Under the pieces are notes generated by a model. It was not told the origin of the DNA, made no database searches, and saw nothing but the letters and a program-made list of their open reading frames with translations. Shown here one piece after another: positions 62,809 to 64,000 of a stretch of 64,000 nt of DNA (position 1 is the first letter of the stretch; every line of letters starts with the position of its first letter). The position numbers and the translations under genes are program-made. This stretch comes from JBALVT01 sp045110675. GTDB taxonomy: Bacteria > Pseudomonadota > Gammaproteobacteria > Pseudomonadales > Halieaceae. Where the stretch lies: assembly GCA_045110675.1 (NCBI GenBank), contig JBGCGJ010000039.1:9294-73293 (forward strand), given 5' to 3'.

Positions 62809-63989
62809 TGGTTGCGAATATAAAAGACAAGGCGGCGATTGTTGGCGTTGCCAATACAGAGTTTTCAAAAAATTCAGGCCGTTCAGAGCTGCAACTGGCG
62901 GCCGAGGCGGTCGCGGCTGCTCTTGAAGATGCGGGACTCAAACCCAGCGATGTCGATGGCATGTGTACCTTCACTATGGATACCAGTGACGAAATCGAAG
63001 TGGCACGCGCAGTGGGGATCGGCGATTTAAGTTTCTATTCGCGCGTCCCTCACGGAGGTGGAGCGGCCACTGGTCTGATGCATCAAGCGACGATGGCGGT
63101 CGCCAGCGGGATGGCCGAAACAGTGGTGATTTATCGGGGCCTGAATGGTCGCTCGGGCCATCGATTCTCAGGTGGTGTCTCCGGGGAAATCACCACGTCG
63201 GACACTATCCATTGGGGTTGGTACATGCCTTATGGTCTGTTGACCCCGGCTTCCTGGGTGGCCATGTATACGCAGCGCTATATGCATCTGTCCAATTGCA
63301 CCAAGGATTCTCTATTTGAAGTTGCGTACACCACACGTCAGCACGGTGCCAGCAATCCTGCAGCTCTCTTTTACGATCAGCCCTTTGACCGCGCTGAGTA
63401 CGATGCTCAAAAGAAAATTGTCGATCCCTTTCAGTTGTACGATTGCTGTCTCGAATCCGACGGTGCATCGGCCGTTGTGATCACCACCACCGAGCGCGCC
63501 AAGCATTTGAAGCAACCCGGTGTGGTTATAAAAGGGGTAGGACAGGGTGCTGGCGCCAACATGGAGTCTATGACCAGTTTCTATCGCGATGAAATTGCCG
63601 CCATCCCATCGATGGATATCGCAGCGAAGCAGGCTTATGAACAGTCTGGGCTGACCCCAGACGATATTGATGCGGCGATCATCTACGATGCTTTTACTCC
63701 CATTGTGTTGTGGCAACTCGAAAGTTGGGGGTTTTGCGAACCTCGCGGCGGACACGATTTTGTCCTGGATGGCAGTTTGCGTTTGGATGGCCGGCTGCCA
63801 ACCAATACTCATGGTGGTCAGTTATCCGAAGCCTATATTCACGGTGTCAACGGCATCGTAGAGGCGGCGCGGCTGGTGCGTGGTACGTCGGTAAATCAAC
63901 CCAAAAAGGACATTCACCACGCCTTAGTCACCTCTGGAGTCGGTGTTCCCACTGGCGGGGCATTGCTGGGGACAATGGATACACTGTGA
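62808..63989 (+). CDS. Thiolase-fold lipid-transfer-type aldolase (Ltp2-like)
   Basis: 393 aa thiolase fold. The first nucleophile cysteine is absent: the usual CxSG context reads HGGGAATGLMHQ. The Tyr-containing block IIYDAFTPIVLWQLESWGFC and HGGQLSEAYIHG are as in Ltp2-type retroaldolases, which cleave the steroid side chain instead of carrying out thiolysis. Its TGA overlaps a GTG, so another gene probably follows. With the two preceding genes and the ACAD pair this is an igr-operon-like set. Confidence 0.93.
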   Translation: MVANIKDKAAIVGVANTEFSKNSGRSELQLAAEAVAAALEDAGLKPSDVDGMCTFTMDTSDEIEVARAVGIGDLSFYSRVPHGGGAATGLMHQATMAVASGMAETVVIYRGLNGRSGHRFSGGVSGEITTSDTIHWGWYMPYGLLTPASWVAMYTQRYMHLSNCTKDSLFEVAYTTRQHGASNPAALFYDQPFDRAEYDAQKKIVDPFQLYDCCLESDGASAVVITTTERAKHLKQPGVVIKGVGQGAGANMESMTSFYRDEIAAIPSMDIAAKQAYEQSGLTPDDIDAAIIYDAFTPIVLWQLESWGFCEPRGGHDFVLDGSLRLDGRLPTNTHGGQLSEAYIHGVNGIVEAARLVRGTSVNQPKKDIHHALVTSGVGVPTGGALLGTMDTL

Positions 63990-64000
63990 CAGTCAACGAA
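63986..64000 (+). CDS. Probable start of the next gene (5' fragment)
   Basis: GTG 63986 overlaps the Ltp2-like stop (GTGA) and opens VTVNE before the window ends. Consistent with an operon continuing beyond the edge; cannot be identified. Confidence 0.3.

Overview
The window (about 52-54% GC by eye) looks like chromosome of an aerobic, marine-type gammaproteobacterium, with gene content resembling the Cellvibrionales / BD1-7 / Halieaceae groups. This is an inference from gene content: a TonB receptor of the Sphingomonas/Cellvibrionales kind, a P450, a flavin monooxygenase, many SDRs and acyl-CoA dehydrogenases, a proteobacterial RND pump and SulP transporter, and complete selA-selB-selC. There is no phage, integrase, insertion sequence, rRNA or CRISPR array. 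The two edges cut a hybrid histidine kinase (left) and probably a gene starting at 63986 (right).

Layout. 1-2.4 kb: TPR hybrid sensor kinase. 2.4-4.7 kb: ArsR / AHSA1 / DUF899 / GST operon with a readable promoter and operator pair. 4.7-7 kb: P450 plus a Gfo/Idh oxidoreductase. 7-20.8 kb: mostly housekeeping and envelope genes (WD40 lipoprotein, hydrolase, SulP, START protein, two-gene RND pump, GST, ABM protein, metallopeptidase, SDR, nitronate monooxygenase). 20.9-30.2 kb: DUF3604 protein, two large inverted-repeat elements, an APH kinase/ACAD pair, an OYE and a 2-oxoglutarate oxygenase, an M28 peptidase and an SGNH hydrolase. 30.4-33.9 kb: selA, selB and tRNA-Sec. 33.9-42.8 kb: second nitronate monooxygenase, TetR, an SDR remnant, an SLC13 transporter, then SDR, MBL-fold, MaoC, thiolase and SDR genes. 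42.9-56.4 kb: TonB receptor, LuxR-type regulator, a UGSC selenoprotein operon with a divergent KAS III, MFS, SDR, flavin monooxygenase and a two-domain OYE. 56.4-64 kb: a CoA-ligase / two-ACAD operon divergent from TetR / MaoC-DUF35 / MaoC / lipid-transfer-type thiolase. That gene set matches the mycobacterial chsE1-chsE2-chsH1-chsH2-ltp2 steroid side-chain module.

The right third reads as a catabolic island for a hydrophobic polycyclic or isoprenoid substrate, possibly a steroid. It has uptake (TonB receptor, MFS), oxidation (flavin monooxygenase, OYE, SDRs) and CoA-dependent side-chain shortening. Three promoters in it, in front of the TonB receptor, an SDR and the two-domain OYE, share a 20-nt box placed exactly 17 nt before a GATAAT/GATACT hexamer. 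This looks like one regulon, and the LuxR-type gene lying between the promoters is the obvious candidate regulator.

The second main result is a selenoprotein. An apparent stop at 48248-48250 is an in-frame UGA that reads as the Sec of a U-G-S-C motif, and the true gene runs 47894-48517 with an ATGA overlap to the next gene. Its decoding machinery (selA, selB, selC) lies 14-17 kb away in the same window.
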